The notes under the pieces: generated by a model
Databases searched by the model: none
Told to the model about the DNA's origin: nothing
Seen by the model: the letters and a program-made list of their open reading frames with translations, nothing else
Made by a program: the position numbers and the translations under genes
Assembly (NCBI GenBank): GCA_030435675.1
Contig: JAUCMV010000043.1
Span: 1 to 20,408, forward strand
DNA length: 20,408 nt
Source of the DNA: Steinernema hermaphroditum
Lineage: Eukaryota; Nematoda; Chromadorea; Rhabditida; Steinernematidae
Direction of reading: 5' to 3'
Shown: positions 11,101-20,408 of the stretch, piece by piece
Layout of the letters: every line of letters begins with the position of its first letter
Position numbering within the stretch: position 1 is the first letter of the stretch

Positions 11101-12537
11101 GAACTGCACGAGCCTGATCGAACGCGCCTATTCCCGTTGGGTTTACTGTGGACTATCTTAGTTTCCTGCAAAACTTTCAATTCGAGACAGATAGGGCCCT
11201 TGTTCATACAAAGAGTTCTGCATCTGACCCTCCTGCTCCAAAGTACCATAGCATTTTTATGATTGGATCTTGTAGAACTGCACGAGCCTGATCGAACGCG
11301 CCTATTCCCGTTGGGTTTACTGTGGACTATCTTAGTTTCCTGCAAAACTTTCAATTCGAGACAGCAGGGGCCTTGTTCATACAAAGAGTTCTGCATCTGA
11401 CCCTCCTGCTCCAAAGTACCATAGCATTTTTATGATTGGATCTTGTAGAACTGCACGAGCCTGATCGAACGCGCCTATTCCCGTTGGGTTTACTGTGGAC
11501 TATCTTAGTTTCCTGCAAAACTTTCAATTCGAGACAGCAGGGCCCTTGCTCATACAAAGAGTTCTGCATCTGACCCCTCCTGCTCCAAAGTACCATAGCA
11601 TTTTTATGATTGGATCTTGTAGAACTGCACGAGCCTGATCGAACGCGCCTATTCCCGTTGGGTTTACTGTGGACTATCTTAGTTTCCTGCAAAACTTTCA
11701 ATTCGAGACAGCAGGGCCCTTGCTCATACAAAGAGTTCTGCATCTGACCCTCCTGCTCCAAAGTACCATAGCATTTTTATGATTGGATCTTGTAGAACTG
11801 CACGAGCCTGATCGAACGCGCCTATTCCCGTTGGGTTTACTGTGGACTATCTTAGTTTCCTGCAAAACTTTCAATTCGAGACAGATAGGGCCCTTGCTCA
11901 TACAAAGAGTTCTGCATCTGACCCTCCTGCTCCAAAGTACCATAGCATTTTTATGATTGGATCTTGTAGAACTGCACGAGCCTGATCGAACGCGCCTATT
12001 CCCGTTGGGTTTACTGTGGACTATCTTAGTTTCCTGCAAAACTTTCAATTCGAGACAGACAGGGCCCTTGTTCATACAAAGAGTTCTGCATCTGACCCTC
12101 CTGCTCCAAAGTACCATAGCATTTTTATGATTGGATCTTGTAGAACTGCACGAGCCTGATCGAACGCGCCTATTCCCGTTGGATTTACTGTGGACTATCT
12201 TAGTTTCCTGCAAAACTTTCAATTCGAGACAGCAGGGGCCTTGTTCATACAAAGAGTTCTGCATCTGACCCTCCTGCTCCAAAGTACCATAGCATTTTTA
12301 TGATTGGATCTTGTAGAACTGCACGAGCCTGATCGAACGCGCCTATTCCCGTTGGGTTTACTGTGGACTATCTTAGTTTCCTGCAAAACTTTCAATTCGA
12401 GACAGCAGGGCCCTTGCTCATAGCAAAGAGTTCTGCATCTGACCCTCCTGCTCCAAAGTACCATAGCATTTTTATGATTGGATCTTGTAGAACTGCACGA
12501 GCCTGATCGAACGCGCCTATTCCCGTTGGGTTTACTG

Positions 12538-12722
12538 TGGACTATCTTAGTTTCCTGCAAAACTTTCAATTCGAGACAGGGTTGGGGACAGCAGGGCCCT
12601 TGCTCATACAAAGAGTTCTGCATCTGACCCTCCTGCTCCAAAGTACCATAGCATTTTTATGATTGGATCTTGTAGAACTGCACGAGCCTGATCGAACGCG
12701 CCTATTCCCGTTGGGTTTACTG
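12538..12722 (+). repeat. 185-bp monomer with a 12-bp insertion
   Basis: The extra bases lie at about 12578-12589, producing GACAG, GGTTGGG, GACAG, then CAGGGCCC. GACAG is thus repeated around a seven-base GGTTGGG. GTTGGG also occurs at every monomer junction (CCCGTTGGG), so a template switch from the junction at a short homology is a simple explanation. The rest of the unit is normal. Confidence 0.8.
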
Positions 12723-15326
12723 TGGACTATCTTAGTTTCCTGCAAAACTTTCAATTCGAGACAGCAGGGCCCTTGCTCATACAAAGAGTTCTGCATCTGA
12801 CCCTCCTGCTCCAAAGTACCATAGCATTTTTATGATTGGATCTTGTAGAACTGCACGAGCCTGATCGAACGCGCCTATTCCCGTTGGGTTTACTGTGGAC
12901 TATCTTAGTTTCCTGCAAAACTTTCAATTCGAGACAGCAGGGCCCTTGCTCATACAAAGAGTTCTGCATCTGACCCCTCCTGCTCCAAAGTACCATAGCA
13001 TTTTTATGATTGGATCTTGTAGAACTGCACGAGCCTGATCGAACGCGCCTATTCCCGTTGGGTTTACTGTGGACTATCTTAGTTTCCTGCAAAACTTTCA
13101 ATTCGAGACAGTTAGGGCCCTTGTTCATACAAAGAGTTCTGCATCTGACCCCTCCTGCTCCAAAGTACCATAGCATTTTTATGATTGGATCTTGTAGAAC
13201 TGCACGAGCCTGATCGAACGCGCCTATTCCCGTTGGGTTTACTGTGGACTATCTTAGTTTCCTGCAAAACTTTCAATTCGAGACAGACAGGGCCCTTGCT
13301 CATACAAAGAGTTCTGCATCTGACCCCTCCTGCTCCAAAGTACCATAGCATTTTTATGATTGGATCTTGTAGAACTGCACGAGCCTGATCGAACGCGCCT
13401 ATTCCCGTTGGGTTTACTGTGGACTATCTTAGTTTCCTGCAAAACTTTCAATTCGAGACAGATAGGGCCCTTGCTCATACAAAGAGTTCTGCATCTGACC
13501 CTCCTGCTCCAAAGTACCATAGCATTTTTATGATTGGATCTTGTAGAACTGCACGAGCCTGATCGAACGCGCCTACTCCCGTTGGATTTACTGTGGACTA
13601 TCTTAGTTTCCTGCAAAACTTTCAATTCGAGACAGCAGGGCCCTTGCTCACACCAAGAGCTCTGCATCTGACCCTCCTGCTCCAAAGTACCATAGCATTT
13701 TTATGATTGGATCTTGTAGAACTGCACGAGCCTGATCGAACGCGCCTATTCCCGTTGGGTTTACTGTGGACTATCTTAGTTTCCTGCAAAACTTTCAATT
13801 CGAGACAGACAGGGTCCTTGCTCATACCAAGAGTTCTGCATCTGACCCCTCCTGCTCCAAAGTACCATAGCATTTTTATGATTGGATCTTGTAGAACTGC
13901 ACGAGCCTGATCGAACGCGCCTACTCCCGTTTGGATTTCCTGTGGACTATCTTAGTTTCCTGCAAAACTTTCAATTCGAGACAGCTGGGGCCTTGTTCAT
14001 ACAAAGAGTTCTGCATCTGACCCTCCTGCTCCAAAGTACCATAGCATTTTTATGATTGGATCTTGTAGAACTGCACGAGCCTGATCGAACGCGCCTACTC
14101 CCGTTGGGTTTACTGTGGACTATCTTAGTTTCCTGCAAAACTTTCAATTCGAGACAGCAGGGCCCTTGCTCACACAAAGAGCTCTGCATCTGACCCTCCT
14201 GCTCCAAAGTACCATAGCATTTTTATGATTGGATCTTGTAGAACTGCACGAGCCTGATCGAACGCGCCTAGTCACGTTGGGTTTACTGTGGACTATCTTA
14301 GTTTCCTGCAAAACTTTCAATTCGAGACAGCAGGGCCTTGCTCACACAAAGAGCTCTGCATCTGACCCCTCCTGCTCCAAAGTACCATAGCATTTTTATG
14401 ATTGGATCTTGTAGAACTGCACGAGCCTGATCGAACGCGCCTATTCCCGTTGGGTTTACTGTGGACTATCTTAGTTTCCTGCAAAACTTTCAATTCGAGA
14501 CAGATAGGGCCTTGTTCATACCAAGAGTTCTGCATCTGACCCTCCTGCTCCAAAGTACCATAGCATTTTTATGATTGGATCTTGTAGAACTGCACGAGCC
14601 TGATCGAACGCGCCTATTCCCGTTGGGTTTACTGTGGACTATCTTAGTTTCCTGCAAAACTTTCAATTCGAGACAGCAGGGCCTTGCTCACACAAAGAGC
14701 TCTGCATCTGACCCTCCTGCTCCAAAGTACCATAGCATTTTTATGATTGGATCTTGTAGAACTGCACGAGCCTGATCGAACGCGCCTATTCCCGTTGGGT
14801 TTACTGTGGACTATCTTAGTTTCCTGCAAAACTTTCAATTCGAGACAGCAGGGCCCTTGCTCATACAAAGAGTTCTGCATCTGACCCTCCTGCTCCAAAG
14901 TACCATAGCATTTTTATGATTGGATCTTGTAGAACTGCACGAGCCTGATCGAACGCGCCTACTCCCGTTGGATTTACTGTGGACTATCTTAGTTTCCTGC
15001 AAAACTTTCAATTCGAGACAGACAGGGCCCTTGCTCACACAAAGAGCTCTGCATCTGACCCTCCTGCTCCAAAGTACCATAGCATTTTTATGATTGGATC
15101 TTGTAGAACTGCACGAGCCTGATCGAACGCGCCTACTCCCGTTGGGATTACTGTGGACTATCTTAGTTTCCTGCAAAACTTTCAATTCGAGACAGCAGGG
15201 CCCTTGCTCACACAAAGAGCTCTGCATCTGACCCTCCTGCTCCAAAGTACCATAGCATTTTTATGATTGGATCTTGTAGAACTGCACGAGCCTGATCGAA
15301 CGCGCCTATTCCCGTTGGGATTCCTG

Positions 15327-17577
15327 TGGACTATCTTAGTTTCCTGCAAAACTTTCAATTCGAGACAGCAGGGCCCTTGCTCACACCAAGAGCTCTGCAT
15401 CTGACCCTCCTGCTCCAAAGTACCATAGCATTTTTATGATTGGATCTTGTAGAACTGCACGAGCCTGATCGAACGCGCCTACTCTCGTTGGATTTCCTGT
15501 GGACTATCTTAGTTTCCTGCAAAACTTTCAATTCGAGACAGATAGGGCCCTTGCTCACACAAAGAGTTCTGCATCTGACCCCTCCTGCTCCAAAGTACCA
15601 TAGCATTTTTATGATTGGATCTTGTAGAACTGCACGAGCCTGATCGAACGCGCCTATTCCCGTTGGGATTACTGTGGACTATCTTAGTTTCCTGCAAAAC
15701 TTTCAATTCGAGACAGCAGGGGCCTTGCTCATACCAAGAGCTCTGCATCTGACCCTCCTGCTCCAAAGTACCATAGCATTTTTATGATTGGATCTTGTAG
15801 AACTGCACGAGCCTGATCGAACGCGCCTATTCCCCTTGGGATTACTGTGGACTATCTTAGTTTCCTGCAAAACTTTCAATTCGAGACAGATAGGGCCCTT
15901 GCTCACACCAAGAGCTCTGCATCTGACCCTCCTGCTCCAAAGTACCATAGCATTTTTATGATTGGATCTTGTAGAACTGCACGAGCCTGATCGAACGCGC
16001 CTACTCTCGTTGGGATTACTGTGGACTATCTTAGTTTCCTGCAAAACTTTCAATTCGAGACAGCAGGGCCCTTGCTCATACCAAGAGTTCTGCATCTGAC
16101 CCTCCTGCTCCAAAGTACCATAGCATTTTTATGATTGGATCTTATAGAACTGCACGAGCCTGATCGAACGCGCCTACTCTCGTTGGATTTCCTGTGGACT
16201 ATCTTAGTTTCCTGCAAAACTTTCAATTCGAGACAGATAGGGCCTTGTTCATACAAAGAGTTCTGCATCTGACCCTCCTGCTCCAAAGTACCATAGCATT
16301 TTTATGATTGGATCTTGTAGAACTGCACGAGCCTGATCGAACGCGCCTATTCCCGTTGGATTACTGTGGACTATCTTAGTTTCCTGCAAAACTTTCAATT
16401 CGAGACAGCAGGGCCTTGCTCATACAAAGAGCTCTGCATCTGACCCTCCTGCTCCAAAGTACCATAGCATTTTTATGATTGGATCTTGTAGAACTGCACG
16501 AGCCTGATCGAACGCGCCTATTCCCGTTGGTTTTACTGTGGACTATCTTAGTTTCCTGCAAAACTTTCAATTCGAGACAGATAGTGCCCTTGCTCATACA
16601 AAGAGTTCTGCATCTGACCCTCCTGCTCCAAAGTACCATAGCATTTTTATGATTGGATCTTGTAGAACTGCACGAGCCTGATCGAACGCGCCTATTCCCG
16701 TTGGGATTACTGTGGACTATCTTTGTTTCCTGCAAAACTTTCAATTCGAGACAGCAGGGCCCTTGCTCACACCAAGAGCTCTGCATCTGACCCTCCTGCT
16801 CCAAAGTACCATAGCATTTTTATGATTGGATCTTGTAGAACTGCACGAGCCTGATCGAACGCGCCTACTCTCGTTGGGTTTACTGTGGACTATCTTGGTT
16901 TCCTGCAAAACTTTCAATTCGAGACAGTTAGGGCCCTTGCTCATACAAAGAGTTCTGCATCTGACCCCTCCCGCTCCAAAGTACCATAGCATTTTTATGA
17001 TTGGATCTTGTAGAACTGCACGAGCCTGATCGAACGCGCCTATTCCCGTTGGATTTACTGTGGACTATCTTAGTTTCCTGCAAAACTTTCAATTCGAGAC
17101 AGCAGGGCCCTTGCTCACACCAAGAGCTCTGCATCTGACCCTCCTGCTCCAAAGTACCATAGCATTTTTATGATTGGATCTTGTAGAACTGCACGAGCCT
17201 GATCGAACGCGCCTACTCTCGTTGGGTTTCCTGCGGACTATCTTAGTTTCCTGCAAAACTTTCAATTCGAGACAGAAGGGCCCTTGCTCATACAAAGAGT
17301 TCTGCATCTGACCCTCCTGCTCCAAAGTACCATAGCATTTTTATGATTGCATCTTGTAGAACTGCACGAGCCTGATCGAACGCGCCTATTCCCGTTGGGA
17401 TTACTGTGGACTATCTTAGTTTCCTGCAAAACTTTCAATTCGAGACAGCAGGGCCCTTGCTCACACCAAGAGCTCTGCATCTGACCCTCCTGCTCCAAAG
17501 TACCATAGCATTTTTATGATTGGATCTTGTAGAACTGCACGAGTCCGATCGAACGCGCCTACTCGTTGGAATTACTG
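15327..17577 (+). repeat. Dimeric higher-order repeat, ~347-bp period, monomers 89-101
   Basis: Thirteen successive monomers alternate without exception between two forms just after TTCGAGACAG. One is CAGGG (15327, 15675, 16022, 16367, 16713, 17061, 17407). The other is ATAGGG, TTAGGG, ATAGTG or AAGGG (15500, 15848, 16195, 16539, 16886, 17234). In the cleanest part (16539-17577) the form is linked to other markers. CAGGG units carry CACACCAAGAGCTC and end in ACTCTCGTTGG or a derivative. The others carry CATACAAAGAGTTC and end in ATTCCCGTTGG. Same-class starts are 346-348 bp apart. The alternation breaks on both sides, where neighbours 88, 102 and 103 are all CAGGG units. Confidence 0.75.
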
Positions 17578-18095
17578 TGGACTATCTTAGTTTCCTGCAA
17601 AACTTTCACTTCGAGACAGCAGGGCCCTTGCTCACACCAAGAGCTCTGCATCTGACCCTCCTGCTCCAAAGTACCATAGCATTTTTATGATTCCATCTTG
17701 TAGAACTGCACGAGCCTGATCGAAGGGGCCTACTCTCGTTGGATTTCCTGTGGACTATCTTAGTTTACTGCAAAACTTTCAATTCGAGACAGCAGGCCCT
17801 TGCTCACACCAAGAGCTCTGCATCTGACCCTCCTGCTCCAAAGTACCATAGCATTTTTATGATTCCATCTTGTAGAACTGCACGAGCCTGATCGAACGCG
17901 CCTACTCTCGTTGGATTTCCTGCGGACTATCTTAGTTTCCTGCAAAACTTTCAATTCGAGACAGATAGGGCCTTGTTCATGCAAAGAGTTCCGCATCTGA
18001 CCCTCCTGCTCCAAAGTACCATAGCATTTTTATGATTGGATCTTGTAGAACTGCACGAGCCTGATCGAACGCGCCCATTCCCGTTGGGATTACTG

Positions 18096-18269
18096 TGGAC
18101 TATCTTAGTTTCCTGCAAAACTTTCAATTCGAGACAGTTAGGGTCCTTGTTCATACAAAGAGTTATGCATCTGACCCCTCCGGCTCCAGGGGGGGGGAAA
18201 TTTTTATGATTGGATCTTATAGAACTGCACGAGCCTGATCGAACGCGCCTACTCTCGTTGGATTTCCTG
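18096..18269 (+). repeat. G9-variant monomer, first copy
   Basis: The normally invariant AAGTACCATAGC after CTCCA is replaced by nine G (18189-18197) and AA. The other private markers are GTTAGGGTCC, GAGTTATGC, CCGGCTCC and CTTATAG. The next copy at 18624 shares all of these, so the two are related by duplication rather than by independent mutation. Confidence 0.85.
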
Positions 18270-18449
18270 TGGACTATCTTAGCTTCCTGCAAAACTTTCT
18301 AATTGGAGACAGCAGGGCCCTTGCTCACACCAAGAGCTCTTGCATCTGACCACCCCCTCCTGCTCCAAAGTACCACAGCATTTTTATGACTCCATCTTGT
18401 AGAACTGCACGAGCCTGATCGAACGCGCCTATTCCCGTTGGGATTACTG
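18270..18449 (+). repeat. 180-bp divergent monomer
   Basis: This unit carries AGCTTCC, TTTCTAATTGGAGAC (which destroys the TTCG of the CENP-B-like site), GAGCTCTTGC, an expanded GACCACCCCCTCC, ACCACAGC and GACTCCATC. The next unit (18450) shares AGCTTCC, ACCACAGC and GACTCCATC, so the two are close relatives. Confidence 0.8.
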
Positions 18450-18623
18450 TGGACTATCTTAGCTTCCTGCAAAACTTTCAATTCGAGACAGCAGGGCCCT
18501 TGCTCACACCAAGAGCTCTGCATCTGACCCTCCTGCTCCAAAGTACCACAGCATTTTTATGACTCCATCTTGTAGAACTGCACGAGCTCGATCGAACGCG
18601 CCTTATTCCCGTTGGGATTACTG

Positions 18624-18798
18624 TGGACTATCTTAGTTTCCTGCAAAACTTTCAATTCGAGACAGTTAGGGTCCTTGTTCATACAAAGAGTTATGCATCT
18701 GACCCCTCCGGCTCCAGGGGGGGGGAAATTTTTATGATTGGATCTTATAGAACTGCACGAGCCTGATCGAACGCGCCTACTCTCGTTGGGATTTCCTG
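18624..18798 (+). repeat. G9-variant monomer, second copy
   Basis: This copy has the same private markers as the unit at 18096, including nine G at 18717-18725 and CTTATAG. It lies exactly three monomers downstream of that unit. Confidence 0.85.
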
Positions 18799-19145
18799 CG
18801 GACTATTATGGTTTCCTGCAAAACTTTCCATTCGAGACAGATAGGGCCTTGTTCATACAAAGAGTTCTGCATCTGACCCTCCTGCTCCAAAGTACCATAG
18901 CATTTTTATGATTAGATCTTGTAGAACTGCACGAGCCTGATCGAACGCGCCTACTCTCGTTGGATTTCCTGTGGACTATCTTAGTTTCCTGCAAAACTTT
19001 CAATTCGAGTATAGCAGGGTCCTTGCTCATACAAAGAGTTCTGCATCTGACCCTCCTGCTCCAAAGTACCATAGCATTTTTATGATTAGATCTTGTTTCT
19101 CCGCACGAGCCTGATCGAACGCGCCTATTCCCGTTGGGATTACTG

Positions 19146-19310
19146 TGGACTATCTTAGCTTCCTGCAAAACTTTCAATTCGAGACAGTTAGGGTCCTTGT
19201 TCATACAAAGAGTTATGCATCTGACCCCTCCGGCTCCAGAATTTTTATGATTGGATCTTGTAGAACTGCACGAGCCTGATCGAACGCGCCTATTCCCGCT
19301 CGGTTTACTG
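19146..19310 (+). repeat. 165-bp monomer, G-run-deleted relative of the G9 variant
   Basis: This unit shares GTTAGGGTCC, GAGTTATGC and CCGGCTCC with the G9 variants. CTCCAG here runs straight into AATTTTTATG, so the G run has contracted to a single G and one A is lost, nine bases in all. The unit ends in CCCGCTCGG, which is shared only with the following unit (19311-19488). Confidence 0.8.
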
Positions 19311-19836
19311 TGGGACTATCTTAGTTTCCTGCAAAACTTTCAATTCGAGACAGATAGGGTCCTTGTTCATACAAAGAGTTCTGCATCTGACCCCCTCCTG
19401 CTCCAAAGTACCATAGCATATTTTATGATTGGATCTTGTAGAACGGCACGAGCCTGATCGAACGCGCCTATTCCCGCTCGGATTACTATGGACTAACTTA
19501 GTTTCCCTGCAAAACTTTCAATTCGAGACAGCAGGGCCCTTGCTCACACCAAGAGCTCTGCATCTGACCCTCCTGCTCCAAAGTACCATAGCATTTTTAT
19601 GATTGGATCTTGTAGAACTGCACGAGCCTGATCGAACGCGCCTACTCCCGTTGGGATTACTGTGGACTATCTTAGTTTCCTGCAAAACTTTCAATTCGAG
19701 ACAGATAGGGCCCTTGTTCATACAAAGAGTTCTGCATCTGACCCTCCTGCTCCAAAGTACCATAGCATTTTTATGATTCTATCTTGTAGAACTGCACGAG
19801 CCTGATCGAACGCGCCTATTCCCGTTGGGTTTACTG

Positions 19837-19999
19837 TGGACTATCTTAGTTTCCTGCAAAACTTTCAACTCGAGACAGCAGGGCCCTTGCTCATACAAAG
19901 AGCTCTGCATCTGACCCTCCTGCTCCAAAGTACCATAGCATTTTTATGATTGGATCTTGTAGAACTGCACGAGCCTGATCGAACGCGCCTATGGATTAC
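19837..19999 (+). repeat. 163-bp monomer with a truncated junction
   Basis: The unit contains CAACTCGAGAC in place of CAATTCGAGAC. It ends in GCGCCTATGGATTACTGG, so the TCCCGTTGG part of the junction is lost, along with TG of CTGTGG. It is the shortest unit in the window. Confidence 0.8.
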
Positions 20000-20176
20000 T
20001 GGACTATCTTAGTTTCCTGCAAAACTTTCAATTCGAGACGCGAGCAGGGCCAAGCCCTGCCCACCAAGGCTCTGCTGGCCACTCACTGCTCCCAAGTACC
20101 ATAGCATTTTTATGATTGGATCTTGTAGAACTGCACGAGCCTGATCGAACGCGCCTATTCCCGTTGGGATTTACTG
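20000..20176 (+). repeat. 177-bp monomer with a rewritten variable window
   Basis: From about 20039 to 20095 the text departs strongly from every other unit: GAGACGCGAGCAGGG, then CCAAGCCCTGCCCACCAAGG, CTCTGCTGGCC and ACTCACTGCTCCCAAG. The flanks on both sides are ordinary satellite. The patch contains a perfect seven-base hairpin (20044-20060). It can still be roughly aligned to the normal unit, so heavy local mutation is as likely as an inserted foreign patch. Confidence 0.75.
20044..20060. other. Perfect 7-bp stem, 3-base loop inverted repeat
   Basis: GCAGGGC, then CAA, then GCCCTGC form a perfect inverted repeat within the rewritten window of monomer 116. The left arm is the standard GCAGGGC of the satellite. 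The right arm is new and is an exact inverted copy of the left, as expected from a template switch during replication. Confidence 0.7.
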
Positions 20177-20349
20177 TGGACTATCTTAGTTTCCTGCAAA
20201 ACTTTCAATTCGAGACAGCAGGGCCCTTGCTCACACCAAGAGCTCTGCATCTGACCCTCCTGCTCCAAAGTACCATAGCATTTTTATGACTGGATCTTGT
20301 AGAACTGCACGAGCCTGATCGAACGCGCCTACTCCCGTTGGATTTACTG

Positions 20350-20408
20350 TGGACTATCTTAGTTTCCTGCAAAACTTTCAATTCGAGACAGCAGGGCCCT
20401 TGCTCACA
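20350..20408 (+). repeat. Partial monomer at the right edge
   Basis: The first 59 bases of a further unit are present, ending in GGGCCCTTGCTCACA, which matches the CACACCAAG or CACACAAAG class. The array therefore continues beyond the window. Confidence 0.95.

Larger units (their letters stand above)
7498..13419 (+). repeat. Satellite sub-block II: most homogenised stretch, monomers 44-77
   Basis: Almost every unit here ends in GGGTTTACTG and carries GAGTTC. Most differ from the commonest unit by zero to a few bases. Units identical to the commonest 173-bp form start at 8025, 8198, 8371, 8544, 8717, 9065, 9759, 9932, 10455, 10802, 11670 and 12723; outside this block I saw it only at 2634 and 6104. 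GACAGGG, GATAGGG and GTTAGGG forms, often with TTGTTCAT in place of TTGCTCAT, enter from 8890 onward and become more frequent after 11149. The block includes two length outliers, at 7671 and 12538. Confidence 0.85.
18096..19662 (+). repeat. Candidate trimeric higher-order repeat marked by a rare monomer type
   Basis: Monomers at 18096, 18624 and 19146 share a rare set of markers: GTTAGGGTCC, TTGTTCAT, GAGTTATGCATC and GACCCCTCCGGCTCCAG. They are exactly three monomers apart (528 and 522 bp). The units between them are less alike: 18270 and 18450 are CAGGG types, 18799 and 19311 are GATAGGG types, and 18972 and 19489 are CAGGG types. The trimer is therefore supported by one position out of three, with partial agreement at the third. 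Random duplication of single units is the alternative. Confidence 0.5.
1..20408 (+). repeat. Satellite DNA array, ~173-bp monomer, 117 full copies plus one partial
   Basis: The window is a continuous head-to-tail array. I set the unit boundary at TGGACTATCTTAG; the choice of strand is arbitrary. Monomers 1-118 start at 1, 194, 369, 542, 717, 891, 1067, 1241, 1416, 1590, 1765, 1939, 2113, 2286, 2461, 2634, 2807, 2982, 3155, 3328, 3502, 3676, 3849, 4022, 4196, 4370, 4543, 4717, 4890, 5064, 5238, 5411, 5584, 5758, 5931, 6104, 6277, 6453, 6628, 6801, 6975, 7151, 7325, 7498, 7671, 7852, 8025, 8198, 8371, 8544, 8717, 8890, 9065, 9238, 9412, 9586, 9759, 9932, 10105, 10280, 10455, 10628, 10802, 10975, 11149, 11323, 11496, 11670, 11843, 12017, 12191, 12364, 12538, 12723, 12896, 13070, 13245, 13420, 13594, 13767, 13943, 14116, 14289, 14462, 14635, 14807, 14980, 15154, 15327, 15500, 15675, 15848, 16022, 16195, 16367, 16539, 16713, 16886, 17061, 17234, 17407, 17578, 17751, 17923, 18096, 18270, 18450, 18624, 18799, 18972, 19146, 19311, 19489, 19663, 19837, 20000, 20177, 20350. 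Most units are 172-176 bp; the outliers are 193, 185, 181, 180, 178, 177, 171, 165 and 163 bp. The commonest unit has 41 A, 45 C, 35 G and 52 T. A near-nucleosomal unit, strict tandem order and no spacer indicate eukaryotic satellite DNA. A centromeric role is inference. Confidence 0.98.
13420..20408 (+). repeat. Satellite sub-block III: diverged, array-edge-like monomers 78-118
   Basis: From about 13420 new linked substitutions appear. CATTC-type junctions ATTCCCGTTGG give way to ACTCCCGTTGG and ACTCTCGTTGG, TTTACTG becomes TTTCCTG, and CATACAAAG becomes CACACAAAG or CACACCAAG. Changes also begin to hit the otherwise invariant window: GATTGGATC becomes GATTCCATC, GATTGCATC, GACTCCATC, GATTAGATC or GATTCTATC. 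Units of 163, 165, 171, 178 and 180 bp cluster after 17400. Rising divergence with retained tandem order is what the edge of a satellite array usually looks like. The boundary itself is not inside the window. Confidence 0.85.

Noticed and set aside
12578..12589. Telomere-like repeat (AGGGTT)
   Set aside because: There is a single AGGGTT followed by GGGG, with no tandem telomeric units. It is better explained as a junction-derived insertion.
1..20408. CRISPR array
   Set aside because: The units are 173 bp, contiguous and nearly identical throughout. There are no short repeats separated by unique spacers and no cas genes.
1..20408. Ribosomal intergenic spacer subrepeats or a protein-coding tandem repeat
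   Set aside because: No rRNA sequence or coding flank is present in 20 kb. The dominant unit is not a multiple of three, which excludes a coding repeat.
1..20408. Inverted or transposon-interrupted segments
   Set aside because: All 118 monomer starts read in the same orientation at near-regular spacing. There is no target-site duplication, terminal repeat or unique insert.

Overview
The whole 20,408-base window is one uninterrupted head-to-tail tandem array of a ~173-bp satellite monomer. I count 117 complete monomers plus a 59-base partial one at the right edge. All are in the same orientation, with no interruption by unique sequence, transposon, gene, tRNA or rRNA. The mean unit is about 174 bp and the modal unit is 173 bp, at about 46% GC. 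This is typical of eukaryotic centromeric or pericentromeric (or subtelomeric) satellite DNA. The species and the satellite family cannot be named from sequence alone; I do not recognise the monomer.

Layout. Positions 1-7497 (monomers 1-44) are a homogeneous but allele-mixed block. The units differ mainly by one-base indels at a few hot spots. Positions 7498-13419 (monomers 44-77) are the most homogenised stretch, with five consecutive monomers (8025-8889) identical base for base. From about 13420 to the right edge the array is progressively diverged. Two linked variant classes appear there: class A with CAGGG, CACACCAAG and GAGCTC; class B with GATAGGG or GTTAGGG, CATACAAAG and GAGTTC. The two classes alternate strictly over 13 monomers (15327-17577), a dimeric higher-order repeat of ~347 bp. 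Further right (18096-19662) a rare variant carrying a run of nine G recurs every third monomer. The last ~1.2 kb holds shortened units and one strongly rewritten unit.

Each monomer has an invariant window (unit positions ~86-154) and two variable windows (unit positions ~41-85 and ~155-173). At the border of the first variable window lies a 17-bp site that matches 8 of the 9 essential bases of the mammalian CENP-B box. It overlaps a short dyad centred on GGGCCC.

Coding potential. Minus-strand open frames of 70-194 codons and plus-strand frames of ~67 codons occur throughout. They are the same satellite text re-read in each monomer. The usual 173-bp unit is not a multiple of three, so frames close after about 1.4 units, and units of 174 bp merely extend them. 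I annotate no gene. There is no non-repeat stretch anywhere in the window.
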